This document shows positions 28,446 through 37,470 of a stretch of DNA of 64,000 nucleotides, piece after piece. Each line of letters opens with the position of its first letter. The first letter of the stretch is position 1. The position numbers and the translations under genes are program-made. This DNA is from Scandinavium vulneris_A (GTDB lineage: Bacteria; Pseudomonadota; Gammaproteobacteria; Enterobacterales; Enterobacteriaceae), in contig JBKGRZ010000009.1 in NCBI GenBank assembly GCA_046518185.1, positions 1 through 64,000 of the forward strand. Reading direction: 5' to 3'. Under the pieces are notes generated by a model. The model was not told the origin of the DNA, did no database searches, and worked only from the letters and a program-made list of their open reading frames with translations.

Positions 28446-29667
28446 TGATCTCCCCCCTGTAAACAGTACCAGTCTAAACTGAAGTATCCGGTCTTTCTTT
28501 CATCTCACAAAGAGGCACATCGCCATGAAAAAGACCCGTTATACCGAAGAACAGATTGCATTTGCGCTGAAACAGGCCGAAACCGGCCGAAACCGGCCGA
28601 AACCGGCACCAGAGTGGAGGAAGTGTGCAGAAAGATGGGCATTTCTGAAGCCACTTTTTACAACTGGAAGAAAAAATTTGGCGGGATGGGCGTGACGGAA
28701 CTGCGTCGTCTGCGGCAACTGGAGGATGAAAACCAACGACTCCGTCGTCTGGTGGCAGACCTCAGCTTGCTTAAGAATGGCCATGATCTGGCTGTTGGTA
28801 AAACGTGCTTTTTTCATAGAAATCTCCCCGATTCAGATTACGAGAAATTCTACTTATAAACACACCGTTTTTTCGGGGGGATTACCGTTTGATGATGCAA
28901 AGTCGCACGGTATACAACTATCGCAGCTGCCGTGATGACAGGGCCCTGACTCACCGGATAAGAGAGATTGCTGAGGCGCGTGTCCGCTATGGCTGTCAGC
29001 GTATTCATATTCTTTTGCGCCGTGAAGGCTGGTAGAAAACACACCGAATTTATTGTCTGGAAGGACTGAATCTACGGACAAAACGTCCCCGTCGGCATGT
29101 CACTGCCAGGCACCGACACGTCCGTCCGGAAGTCAGTGCTGTAGATCAGTGCTGGATCATGGATTTTGTTGCTGATAATCTGTTCAACGGACGTCGGATC
29201 TGAGCCCTGACTGTAGTGGATAATTTTAGTCGTGGATGCCTAGCGATAGAGGTTGGTCAGGGGCTGCGGGGAGATGATGTGGTTGCCGTTATGGAGCGCC
29301 TGAAGCGAATGAAGCAGCGTGTGCCACACCGGTTGCAGACGGATAATGGCAGCGAATTTATCTCTAAATCGCTGGACAGATGGGCGTATGAAAATAAGGT
29401 GACGATGGACTTCTCGTGGCCGGGAAAACCCACAGACAATGCACTGGTCTAGTCATTCAACGGCAGTCTGCGTGATGAATGTCTGAATGTTCACTGGTTC
29501 CTGTCACTGGAAGATGCTCAGGAGAAGATCGAGTGCTGACGACAGGAATATAACCAGCAAAGACCACATTCATCGTTAAATAATCAGACTCCGGAGGAAT
29601 TTATCCGAAGTCTGCAAAAAGACCGGAATCACTGATTTAACCTGGCATCGATATTGGGAAGGGATCA
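28446..29667 (+). mobile_element. IS3-family element (IS407-type), degenerate
   Basis: The left end (TGATCTCCCCCCTGTAAACAGTACC) is an imperfect inverted repeat of the right end, which finishes GGCATCGATATTGGGAAGGGATCA. The length is 1222 bp. OrfA and OrfB are both broken. No 4-bp target duplication is visible (CCCC on the left, AAAA on the right). Its last 65 bases recur at 20179-20243 in direct orientation on the far side of the catabolic cluster. Confidence 0.8.
28525..29637 (+). pseudogene. IS407-type transposase genes, frameshifted and with stops
   Basis: OrfA starts MKKTRYTEEQIAFALKQAE, then a 10-bp unit (GGCCGAAACC) is present three times at 28575-28604, adding 20 bases and shifting the frame. 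The correct EEVCRKMGISEATFYNWKKKFGG continues in another frame at 28614. OrfB is recognisable in pieces: YNYRSCRDDRALTHRIREIAEARVRYGC, then DNFSRGCLAIEVGQGL and TDNGSEFISK, with stop codons between and after. A one-base difference turns the DDE end of the frame into LVZ-type termination at about 29452. Confidence 0.8.
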
Positions 29668-29731
29668 AAAAACCGGAACTCTCCAAAAGTGTGTGGAACT
29701 AAAACAGGTATGCTTACATATCTACTGATAA

Positions 29732-29749
29732 TTTCTGGGGATCCCTCAG
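29732..29749 (-). repeat. Isolated end of the IS10-like element
   Basis: TTTCTGGGGATCCCTCAG equals the right terminus of the intact IS at 33604-34904. No transposase is attached, so it is a solo end left by a deletion or recombination. It directly abuts the 48-bp inverted repeat at 29749-29796. Confidence 0.7.
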
Positions 29750-29796
29750 GGGAAGCCCTTATAGTACAATATTTTCCGTTTCCCAAACGGAGCCCT
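29749..29796 (-). repeat. 48-bp inverted repeat, left copy (Tn3-type end)
   Basis: This is a perfect reverse complement of 34911-34958. The reverse strand from 29795 to 29758 reads as a 38-bp end starting GGGCTCCG and closing ACTATAAG, which fits the form of Tn3-family terminal repeats. It contains the dyad CCGTTTGGGAAACGG and may also serve as a terminator for the orphan gene at 29824. Confidence 0.65.
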
Positions 29797-29823
29797 AATA
29801 ACTTGGTTAACTCGAGTTAATTT

Positions 29824-31071
29824 TTAGATATCGCCATCATTAGGCCAAGGACAATTCTTGATGACAGGTCCGATTTTGTCTCCTAAGAATTCGGTTGATG
29901 AGTCCATGAATAAAACAGGGGTAAATTCTCCTAATGCACCATCTGCAACAGGCTGATTTTCAGATGGCGTGGCATAACAGGGGAGATTAACAGGGCTTCC
30001 AATCCAGGCAGGGTCTGGATCTCGATATCGAAGAATTAATTCAAATGTTGGATATGCTAAAACGTATCCTGTATATAATCCCCATGTAACAACCGGGGGG
30101 ATTGTCGGCGGAGTGGATTGCGCAATAATTAATCTACTTACTTCTTCAGGAGAGGTGAAAAACACATAGCAATACCCATCGGCGTCTTTGTATTCATTAA
30201 GCATTCTACTATTAACTGACCAGAAATCCAAATCATTCGTAACTGCCTGATGAGAACCAATAGTAAACTCTTGGCAATTATAACTACCAAAGATGAGATC
30301 CGGTTCATCATTATGAATGAATGTTGATGGTAATTTCATTCTCAAAATGCCATTTGGATAGTTTGGGGATTCATTAACGCCATTAAAAAACAAATAAGCA
30401 TCTGAACAACCATTGCTAGATATATCATCTAAATATTGTACTGCTGTTGTTTGTCGATCATATTTATAACATGCTATTTTTTCTGAGCTATTATTTATTT
30501 TAGTATTATACATCTTGGTTGTCATACTTGGGCTATCTACAACATTAGTATTTTTGCTATCAACTAATTTCAAAGGTGAATTTATTGTATTATCATAACT
30601 GAACACACTGGCATTTCCCTCAATATATGGATTGGAAGCCCCCTGTTCGACGTTCAAATCTTTATCGAGAATCACAAATTGGGTTTGATTGCCCTCGTCA
30701 AACAAAATTGCAAAGGAAATGTCAAAATATGCTGCTTTTTGGAATTCACCACGAATTGAGACAACAGAACCCTCTGGTTGCATATAATTTATTTCATATA
30801 TCAAATATTGAGCATGCTGATCATATCCGTAACCATTATAACCATATTCGTATGAGGCATCATATGAAAATAACTGAATGAAAGATTGCTCTTCAGAATC
30901 AATTGTGATTACCGGTGGCGTGACTGGTTGTTGCCACCCATTAATACTCCCATCCCCCCAAGGGGAATAATATCTCAGTATTACTTGAGCTCCTAATGTA
31001 TTTATTAAAGATGGAGTTGTAAATTGTACATTATATACAGGCATAGACCCGCCAGCAATTTTCTCACTCAT
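29824..31071 (-). CDS. Orphan hypothetical protein, parent of the 5017-5420 fragment
   Basis: This 415-residue, AT-rich, acidic protein has no signal peptide or membrane segment. It has many Tyr, Asn and Ser residues (YGYNGYGYDQHAQYLIYEI), like beta-rich secreted or phage-like structural proteins, but I do not recognise the family. GAGAGTAATAT precedes the ATG. A truncated relative lies at 5017-5420 next to Ig-like genes, and that locus and this one are both linked to other duplicated pieces, so the gene probably belongs to the same surface-protein island. Function unknown. Confidence 0.6.
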   Translation of the reverse strand: MSEKIAGGSMPVYNVQFTTPSLINTLGAQVILRYYSPWGDGSINGWQQPVTPPVITIDSEEQSFIQLFSYDASYEYGYNGYGYDQHAQYLIYEINYMQPEGSVVSIRGEFQKAAYFDISFAILFDEGNQTQFVILDKDLNVEQGASNPYIEGNASVFSYDNTINSPLKLVDSKNTNVVDSPSMTTKMYNTKINNSSEKIACYKYDRQTTAVQYLDDISSNGCSDAYLFFNGVNESPNYPNGILRMKLPSTFIHNDEPDLIFGSYNCQEFTIGSHQAVTNDLDFWSVNSRMLNEYKDADGYCYVFFTSPEEVSRLIIAQSTPPTIPPVVTWGLYTGYVLAYPTFELILRYRDPDPAWIGSPVNLPCYATPSENQPVADGALGEFTPVLFMDSSTEFLGDKIGPVIKNCPWPNDGDI

Positions 31072-31240
31072 ATATTACTCTCCTGATAATGTTTTATATA
31101 CATTGAATGTAGACGTGGCAATCATAAATAATTGCTACTGGTATTTTTATTCCTCATAATTTCATGTGTATCTTGTATCTGGAGGAAGTAATATGCAAGG
31201 GTTAAAAATGCAATATACAAGGGCTAAAAATGCACCTCTA

Positions 31241-31312
31241 ATTGGTTGAATTCGATGTATAATGCTCGCTTTTGAGGTTTACTTATGGTCAGCGTTACCG
31301 TTCATTGTCCCC
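31241..31312 (+). pseudogene. IS1-family left-end and InsA start fragment
   Basis: GATGTATAATG, TTTTGAGGT and an ATG that starts MVSVTVHCP resemble the left end and first codons of InsA of IS1-family elements. The frame is cut by the group II intron on the opposite strand. Only about 70 bases of the IS remain on this side, and no right part is visible beyond the intron. Confidence 0.5.
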
Positions 31313-31357
31313 GTTGGTCGGATAAGCGCAGCCTGTTACCAAACTGCGCTCTCCTAA

Positions 31358-31391
31358 GAACGGAGCGTGCGACTTTCACCGCACTCCGCTC
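31358..31391 (-). ncRNA. Group II intron domain V
   Basis: The 34-nt minus-strand hairpin GAGCGGAGTGCG-GTGAAAGT-CGCACGCTCCGTTC has the domain V form with a GAAA tetraloop. It follows the intron protein gene by about 40 bases, the normal order. Confidence 0.88.
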
Positions 31392-31431
31392 AAGCCTCTC
31401 AAAGGCATTTATTGTTACCCGGCAAAACTTC

Positions 31432-32913
31432 TCATAACGCGGTTTCCGGCGATAAATGCCAGCTGTTTCGGCTTTTATCCCTATTTTCTTTGCGTGACCG
31501 CCAGTAACTGGCGAACTCCGGATCATAAGGTGTCGCCTCACAGCGGATTTTGGTATGCCGTTTTATCGGGATAGTGACCAGTTGAGTCAGATATTCTGAG
31601 ATCGTCACACCATCAAGATGCGATCTTCCCTGAAAACACCAGAGCTGCGCATATTCCGGTAAAAAGTACTTTCTGGTTACCCATCTCGCACCTTTGTTCG
31701 GATGCCTTCGCTTTGCCCAGCGCTGCAATGTTTTGAATATCTGGCAGTCAACATATCCAAAGGTTTGTTTGGCGACGCTGTGTCTGTAATAGTTTCCCCA
31801 GCCCCGTAATTTGGGATTGAGTAGCCTGATTAATTCACCTGCCGCCATTGTGGGATGGGATTTGATGAGTGCTCTGGTGTTCCTGATGAACGTTAATACA
31901 TTGGCTTTGCAGGGTTTAATCAGCAATTTATCTCTGTATTTACGTATATTGAACCCCAGAAAATCAAATCCCTTACTGATGGATGTCGTGATGGTCTTCT
32001 CGGGAGAGAGTTCCAGCCCGCGATCTTTCAGGAATGACACGATTAGCGGTTTTATCCTGTTCTCCAGCAACTCCCTTGATGCGCCGGTGATAACGAAATC
32101 ATCGGCGTAAGAGATGAAGTTGACCTTCTCTGCTTTTCTGGGTGCAGCCTGTTTAATGTGCCGCTCCAGTCCTGCCAGCGTGAGCAACATCAGTGTCGGA
32201 GAAATAATTCCGCCTTGCGGCGTTCCTGCATCAGTATGATAAAACAAACCTTTATCGATATAGCCGGCCGACAGCCACTGGCGTAACATTGACTTGTCTG
32301 TCAGGATATTATCAATGAGCCATTGATGACCAATTTTGTCAAAACAGGCCTTTATATCGCCTTCAAGGATCCATTGTGCGGATGTTTTTCTACATAACGT
32401 CTTAAAATATTGCTCAATGGCATCGGCCGCACTACGTTTTGGGCGAAATCCGTATGAGTTTTTGTCCGCTACCGTTTCCGATATCGGCTCTAAAGCCAGC
32501 AGATACAGTGCCTGCTGCGCTTTGTCTATCATACAGGGGATGCCCAATGGGCGCAGTTTGCCGTTCTTTTTGGGGATATAAACGCGCCTCAGCGGTTTAG
32601 CATGATAGCCACGCCGCTTGAGCTGTCCGACAGCGGTCAGTCTGTGGTTGTCGGTTCGCCATGTAATACCATCTGTGCCAGCCGTTTTGCTGCCTTTGTT
32701 CTGAGAAACTCGCCTTACTGCCAGTAATTTGGCGGCATGCGAGTGGGTCAGCAGCCATTGCAGGGATTTCACCTTGCCATAGCGGCCTTCCCGCATTGCC
32801 TTTGCAATACGCATTTGCAGCCTTGAAACCTGCTGTTCAATGACCGGCCAGTTGATGGCTTGCCATTTTGCAGAAGCTGAGGTTGCACCAGACCGTTGAC
32901 CGGTTGCTGTCAT
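31432..32913 (-). CDS. ltrA: Group II intron reverse transcriptase/maturase
   Basis: The RT domain is complete: RPLGIPCMIDKAQQALYLLALEPISE, SYGFRPKRSAADAI, LEGDIKACFDKIGH with a catalytic Asp, TPQGGIISP and ISYADDFVITG with the YADD pair. It is followed by PEKT-x-FDFLGFNIRKY and an X/maturase domain (LLNPKLRGWGNYYRHSVAKQTFGYVD). The C-terminus carries only a relic of an endonuclease-type region, without the full HNH cysteines. ATG at 32913 with GAGGTAA before it is preferred; a TTG at 32955 would add 14 residues. The protein helps the RNA splice and move by reverse splicing and target-primed reverse transcription. Confidence 0.93.
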   Translation of the reverse strand: MTATGQRSGATSASAKWQAINWPVIEQQVSRLQMRIAKAMREGRYGKVKSLQWLLTHSHAAKLLAVRRVSQNKGSKTAGTDGITWRTDNHRLTAVGQLKRRGYHAKPLRRVYIPKKNGKLRPLGIPCMIDKAQQALYLLALEPISETVADKNSYGFRPKRSAADAIEQYFKTLCRKTSAQWILEGDIKACFDKIGHQWLIDNILTDKSMLRQWLSAGYIDKGLFYHTDAGTPQGGIISPTLMLLTLAGLERHIKQAAPRKAEKVNFISYADDFVITGASRELLENRIKPLIVSFLKDRGLELSPEKTITTSISKGFDFLGFNIRKYRDKLLIKPCKANVLTFIRNTRALIKSHPTMAAGELIRLLNPKLRGWGNYYRHSVAKQTFGYVDCQIFKTLQRWAKRRHPNKGARWVTRKYFLPEYAQLWCFQGRSHLDGVTISEYLTQLVTIPIKRHTKIRCEATPYDPEFASYWRSRKENRDKSRNSWHLSPETAL

Positions 32914-33557
32914 TTGCTTTACCTCATTGATAAGGTTCTGAAAACTCTCTTGCAAAGAGAGACCAGCCGGAAGTGGGCTACGCTTTCGCGTTGAGTGACG
33001 TTTAAACTCATGTCCGGACCATTACAGTCTGGCCTTCGCTTTTTCCAGCCTCCTTTACCCGCAGGGCTATCGGCTGACCTCGCGGTCAGCTTTCCCCAAG
33101 GGAACGCTACGGGCTTACCATGTTCCGTATATCTCGTGTGTCAGGTTAGGTGCCTACTTGAATGCGGAGGGCATATGGATCACGAGAAGATAACCCCATA
33201 GTCTTCTACCCACCCTCGTTGCCTTTTGACCACAGCGTATTAACCACTTCCGCTGTTTACCTCGTGACGCGTTCTATGTAGATTCACTTATGTTCACCGT
33301 ACTGACTACCTTGCACTTACCCGACTGTGGTTGTCAGGAAGACACGCCTCTCACGATTTGTATCCCACGCCGAAGAGCGTTTTGTTACGTTGTCAGACCC
33401 GCTACTTTATTCAGGATCCTAGGTTCACCTGGTGATACAGGCGGTTCTCTCAACTCGGAGAACAACGATTTATACAGCTTCATGTCGCACTGGGGTCTGA
33501 AGCCCAACCGTACGAAAACGTACGATAAGTACATTTTCCGTACAAATTACAAGTAAA

Positions 33558-33582
33558 AAGCCACCTCTTGAAGAGGTGGCTT
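33558..33582 (-). terminator. Perfect hairpin, bidirectional terminator
   Basis: A 12-bp inverted repeat (AAGCCACCTCTT with AAGAGGTGGCTT) is flanked by AAAA on the left and TTTAT on the right. It lies between the intron 5' end and the IS10-like element. Its original gene is not recognisable. Confidence 0.7.
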
Positions 33583-33594
33583 TATATGGGACCC

Positions 33595-33603
33595 CCTAAA
33601 AGG
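33595..33603. repeat. 9-bp target duplication of the IS10-like element, left
   Basis: CCTAAAAGG here is repeated exactly at 34905-34913 on the other side of the element. Nine bases is the normal duplication for IS10/IS50-type elements. Confidence 0.92.
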
Positions 33604-34904
33604 CTGAGGGATCCCCAGAAAATCCAAGTCAGTAAACCAGCACCATACTTCGGTAGGTGCTGGCGAGTTGAATTAAAATACTTTCCAGATCCACCCGTCT
33701 TAATATTCGAGGTGAGTGCCGCAAGACATTTTTCGCCAATGTCAAAAATGAAAGTACTCTGCGTTTTTTAGTACTGTTTGCCTGATAGTGAAGGTGAAGC
33801 CCTTTATTCTCAAAGTGATATCCCAACAGCCAAAGCACTATTGACGCCAGTGTCGCTAACAAGCTTAGCACCCAGAGCCGCTCCCCTCGCTTGCTTCCAC
33901 TGGCGCGTAACCCAAAGCCAAATCGTTCACTTTTTTCATCACGAAAGTTCTGTTCAATCTGCATTCGCCTGCTGTACAACTTCATGATTTCTCTTGGTTT
34001 AAAATCAGCCATACTGGTAAATATCAACCATGGCTCTTTTGCTGATGCCTGCTGCTCTTTTTCTGTTGTGGGATAGCCAGGTTTCCTTTTGGCCCGTTTG
34101 CTTTTTCGGCCTTTTGGCTCTTTTTTCTGAAGATAGAAGTGGCCATCACATTGAGCATATTTCGAGCGGGCCAGCGTACCTGTTCCCAGATATTCTGCGC
34201 ATGTTGTTCCCTTGCAATTTTTCACGTTCAGCCATTTTTCGGTGTCCTCATGAAGGCAAAATTTTACGATGCCCCGGATGCGACCGATAAAATCCCACCC
34301 TAATGATTTGATATGCCGAAACCATGCGCTTTGAAAACCTGCATCGGTAATTATAATAACGCTGGTTTCCGGGCTAATAGAACGAGCAAGGGCGTCAAGA
34401 AAAGTCTGTTGTATCAACACATTATTTTGTTGTTCTGATGGAACAATCTGGCTCATCAATGGAATAGCGCGACCATCACAGACAAGACTGGCACGAAGGA
34501 CATGATATTCCTGAGAAGGATAGTCCCTCCAGTCAACGGCAATGACACACCACGGCATATTTTTCGTCATCATGGAAGTAATATGATGAAAGATCATCGG
34601 TATATCATTGTGAAGTAAGGAGTTACCCAGCAGTCGGTCGACCCGTTTTATTTTATCTTTCACGCGAGCAATACCGGGTAAATGACGACCAATACTGGTG
34701 AGTGAGAGGGTCGCCCCATTAACCAAAGCTACGGTGGAATCAATGATGGCATTTTGCCGGTATTGATGAGTTGAGCTTAAAGCGTTACGGAAAAAAGTCT
34801 GGCATACTCGACAGGCAGGCATAGAGGTGATCTCATTGAATTTGTTAGCGCAATCAGTAGATCACAAAACTCTATGCCTGTCTCGTTTTCTGGGGATCCC
34901 TCAG
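33604..34904 (-). mobile_element. IS4-family, IS10-like insertion sequence, intact
   Basis: The ends are exact inverted repeats starting CTGAGGGATCCCCAGAAAA. The length is 1301 bp with a 9-bp target duplication and one full transposase gene on the minus strand. It is inserted in a stretch that carries a 48-bp Tn3-like end on its right. It appears to be the youngest element in this part of the window. Confidence 0.92.
33629..34822 (-). CDS. IS4-family (IS10-like) transposase
   Basis: The 397-residue protein matches IS10 transposase along its length: LTSIGRHLPGIARVKDKIKRVDRLLGN, VIAVDWRDYPSQEYHVLRAS with the first Asp, IIITDAGFQSAWFRHIKSLGWDFIGRIRG with the second Asp, and YSRRMQIEQNFRDEKSERFGFGLR with the Y-(2)-R-(3)-E-(6)-K signature. 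All DDE residues are present and the frame is intact. Confidence 0.92.
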   Translation of the reverse strand: MPACRVCQTFFRNALSSTHQYRQNAIIDSTVALVNGATLSLTSIGRHLPGIARVKDKIKRVDRLLGNSLLHNDIPMIFHHITSMMTKNMPWCVIAVDWRDYPSQEYHVLRASLVCDGRAIPLMSQIVPSEQQNNVLIQQTFLDALARSISPETSVIIITDAGFQSAWFRHIKSLGWDFIGRIRGIVKFCLHEDTEKWLNVKNCKGTTCAEYLGTGTLARSKYAQCDGHFYLQKKEPKGRKSKRAKRKPGYPTTEKEQQASAKEPWLIFTSMADFKPREIMKLYSRRMQIEQNFRDEKSERFGFGLRASGSKRGERLWVLSLLATLASIVLWLLGYHFENKGLHLHYQANSTKKRRVLSFLTLAKNVLRHSPRILRRVDLESILIQLASTYRSMVLVY

Positions 34905-34913
34905 CCTAAAAGG
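34905..34913. repeat. 9-bp target duplication of the IS10-like element, right
   Basis: CCTAAAAGG matches 33595-33603. Its last bases overlap the start of the 48-bp inverted repeat. Confidence 0.9.
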
Positions 34914-34958
34914 GCTCCGTTTGGGAAACGGAAAATATTGTACTATAAGGGCTTCCCC
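34911..34958 (+). repeat. 48-bp inverted repeat, right copy (Tn3-type end)
   Basis: This is the perfect reverse complement of 29749-29796. Positions 34912-34949 read as a 38-bp Tn3-family-like end (GGGCTCCG ... ACTATAAG). A diverged form of the same end lies at 41118-41156 beside a resolvase gene. The following stretch to 35205 holds no supported gene. Confidence 0.65.
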
Positions 34959-35205
34959 GGCATATCAACGCCGGTATTTATGGTTTCTGTTTGCTCTTCA
35001 GTAAAAATAAAGGGGAGAGACTGCGGTACTATAAACGGCCATGATGAATCGTCATCGATTCGGGCCCTGATGAAAGACGCGCGTGAGGTTATTGTCCGTT
35101 AAGCGGATACGGATATCCTGTACAATAGCCAGATAGGCCTCACGGGGTCTAACCCTTTATCATCAACGAATTGCAGGTCAGATGGTGGTTATACTGCTTC
35201 GAGCT

Positions 35206-36084
35206 TTAGTTGGCTGAGTACAGCCGGAAATCATCGCCGTAATGTAGTGATGCCCAGCATACCGCGCGATTTTGGCGGCGATGGCCACAACAGCCCGCCA
35301 GTACCCTCTGCGCTCAACCAACATACAAACCCAACGGCTGAATGAGTCAGTCCCAGCCAGGCTGACAGTTGACGTCCATTTTTAAAATCATGTGCATTAC
35401 CGATACTGGCGACCAGCGCACAGGCCGTTGTTGGGCCAACGCCCTTTAGCTCCATCAGCCGCTGACTGCGATGATCTGTTTTGGCCATGCGGGACAAAAT
35501 TCGGTCATATTCTGTGATGTTAGCTTCAATGCGATCAATGTGTTCCAGCAAATCATCAACACATTGCTGAACCTGAAGCGGTAAAGAGCTCCTCTGCACA
35601 GAAACCATGTGGCGCAGGGCATCAGTACTTTGTGGCGCGATGACACCGAATTCAGATATCAATCCTCGCAGACGATTATACGTTGCTGTTTTCTCTTCGA
35701 TAAACCCCTTAAACACTGCATGGCCTGCTGGCTTTCGTCTTTCACTGGTACGAACCGCATATGTGGGCGACGAACAGCTTCACAGATAGCCTGAGCATAA
35801 GCTGCATCATTTTTTCCTGATTTGCCGGCCATACGATAAGGCGATACAAACTTAGCAGCCATCAGACGCGGCTCATGACCATACTGCCGAAACAATCTTG
35901 CCCAGTAGTGAGCCCCGGAGCATGCTTCCATCCCGATAACACAGGGAGGCAGACTTGCAATTAACTCAGGAAGTGCATCACGCGATACTTTAGGCTTAAC
36001 CAGAACAGTTCTGCCATTCTGATCAACACCGTGAACAGCAAACACATTTTTAGCAAGATCGATACCGACAGTCGTGATAGTCAT
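35206..36084 (-). pseudogene. IS110-family (IS1111-type) transposase, frameshifted and internally deleted
   Basis: The N-terminus MTITTVGIDLAKNVFAVHGVD with the following IGMEACSGAHYWAR and SGKNDAAYAQAICEA is a DEDD-type IS1111 transposase. The frame shifts near 35700 (after SQQAMQCLRG) and resumes with GFIEEKTATYNRLRGLISEFG and GVGPTTACALVASIG. After LSAWLGLTHS a deletion joins the end of the gene, AAKIARYAWA, in another frame, to a TAA at 35206. GGAGGAAT precedes the ATG at 36084. IS1111-type elements often target Tn3 family ends, and one lies at 34912. Confidence 0.85.
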
Positions 36085-36349
36085 AACGAATTCCTCCGGG
36101 ACGATGTGTACCCCATGATTGCACAAGAGTTAATCAGGCGCATAATCAGGGGAAGTCCCTTCCATTCGTTAAGGTGGTTTTTTGTACCTCTGAGCTGTGG
36201 TAGAGTTTGACCACTTTGACAGGCAGCTTTGAGCGAAGAGCGGAAGTAACATTTATGACGGTTATGTGTTTTCGTTGCGCTGAACATTGCTTCCTTACCA
36301 CGCGCCTTAACTGGCAATCTATGAGAGTGTCCATTACTATCCAAAACCT

Positions 36350-36952
36350 ATGGATGTGAACATTTTTGGCTTTATGCCAGCACTACTGCCTGTTGCACTG
36401 TCCCCCGGAGCAAGCTTCACTCTCGTTATGAACAGTGCTCTGGCAGGTGGGCACAAAGGCCTATTCAAAACTCTCGCCGGAACAGCTTTGGGCATATATA
36501 CCCATGCGGTTTTAATAGGGCTTGGTCTGACAGCTGTGCTCATCTCGTCTCCAGCAACGTTTGCTGTGCTTAAAATTGTTGGCACGGCCTATCTGCTTTG
36601 GTTAGGAGCGATGCTCATCCGCAGTGGTATGACGGTAAATACAGGCGGGTTTACTAATACAAAGCATTTGGTGACATTAAAAGAGGCATGGCTTGCTAAT
36701 GTTTTGAATCCGAAAGCCATCCTTTTTTATCTGACAGTCGTTTCACAGTTCGCAGGGTTAAAGGGGGGCGTTTGCAACTACCTGACGCTGGCATCAGTAC
36801 ATGTAGTGGTTATGAGCTTTTGGCTTTTCTCAGTCAGTCAGACACTGATATTTTCAGTAAAAAAAACCAACCCATTAATGCTCAAAAAATACGTCAACAT
36901 TGTCGGCGGAATGTTGCTCATTGCTTTTTCTCTGCAGAGTCTGATCCATTAA
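36350..36952 (+). CDS. LysE/RhtB-family amino-acid exporter
   Basis: The 200-residue membrane protein has about six hydrophobic helices. ALLPVALSPGASFTLVMNSALAGGHKGLFKTLAGTALG and VLKIVGTAYLLWLGAMLIRSG are the conserved N-terminal half of LysE/RhtB proteins, and AWLANVLNPKAILFYL is the second conserved block. These export amino acids such as threonine or homoserine lactone. The ribosome site before the ATG is weak. The gene stands alone, flanked by short copies of a TTAA-GTGGTTTTTTG motif, so it may be cargo of an IS-flanked segment. Confidence 0.85.
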   Translation: MDVNIFGFMPALLPVALSPGASFTLVMNSALAGGHKGLFKTLAGTALGIYTHAVLIGLGLTAVLISSPATFAVLKIVGTAYLLWLGAMLIRSGMTVNTGGFTNTKHLVTLKEAWLANVLNPKAILFYLTVVSQFAGLKGGVCNYLTLASVHVVVMSFWLFSVSQTLIFSVKKTNPLMLKKYVNIVGGMLLIAFSLQSLIH

Positions 36953-37470
36953 ATCATGGGGGTTGAAGTCCAGTGATGTTAAAAACCACGCTAAGCGGTC
37001 TCAGAAATCTATTTTGATACGATCCATCTAAAAATGACCAAAAACCGATATTTGGAACCACTTTTTCGCCCCAAATATGAATTTTAGTAAGTCTTTATAT
37101 TTCAGACTGTTAGTTTCTTAACGTGGTTTTTTGCACGATTGGCCCTCGCCCTCCTAATTTGACTGATAGTACGTCCTGTGCAATTGCGAAATACATTAAA
37201 ACATTTTCGTTCTGGGTCATACGCCCCCCCTCACCAATGCATTATGGCTGGCTAAAAGTTGGTGTGACATTGCCGATTATAACGAAAAAGACATTCCTTT
37301 AGCGCAGAAATAAGTAAGGTATGTAATATATAAAGTCATATTGGTTACGTTCTGAAATCAGTTATTGCAATACCCCCACAGCTACCTCATGTATTATTAA
37401 CCAGACAGAAATGTGTCTGACCTTTTTAACCATAGACACGTAGCTTCTTTATTTTGGGAAAACATTTACG
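36953..37470. other. Gap with short repeats
   Basis: No gene is supported. A 15-bp sequence (AAAAACCACGCTAAG, 36981-36995) has an inverted near-match at 37117-37131, and a related TTAAGGTGGTTTTTTG occurs at about 36169 on the other side of the LysE-type gene. The right 150 bases are AT-rich and should contain the promoter of the small secreted protein. Confidence 0.45.

Larger units (their letters stand above)
31316..33495 (-). mobile_element. Near-complete group II intron
   Basis: On the minus strand the intron starts with GTGCGACAT at 33495, has a roughly 580-nt structured leader, an LtrA-like protein gene (32913-31432), a domain V hairpin at 31391-31358 and a domain VI-like hairpin. The 3' end lies near 31316, judged from the sequence after domain VI and not precisely fixed. 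Size is about 2.2 kb. The 3' side abuts an IS1-like fragment. A hairpin terminator lies 63 bases from the 5' end. Confidence 0.85.

Noticed and set aside
20244..29667. Intact composite transposon carrying the catabolic cluster
   Set aside because: The left IS is only a 65-bp end, the right IS has dead genes, and no target duplication is visible, so present mobility cannot be claimed.
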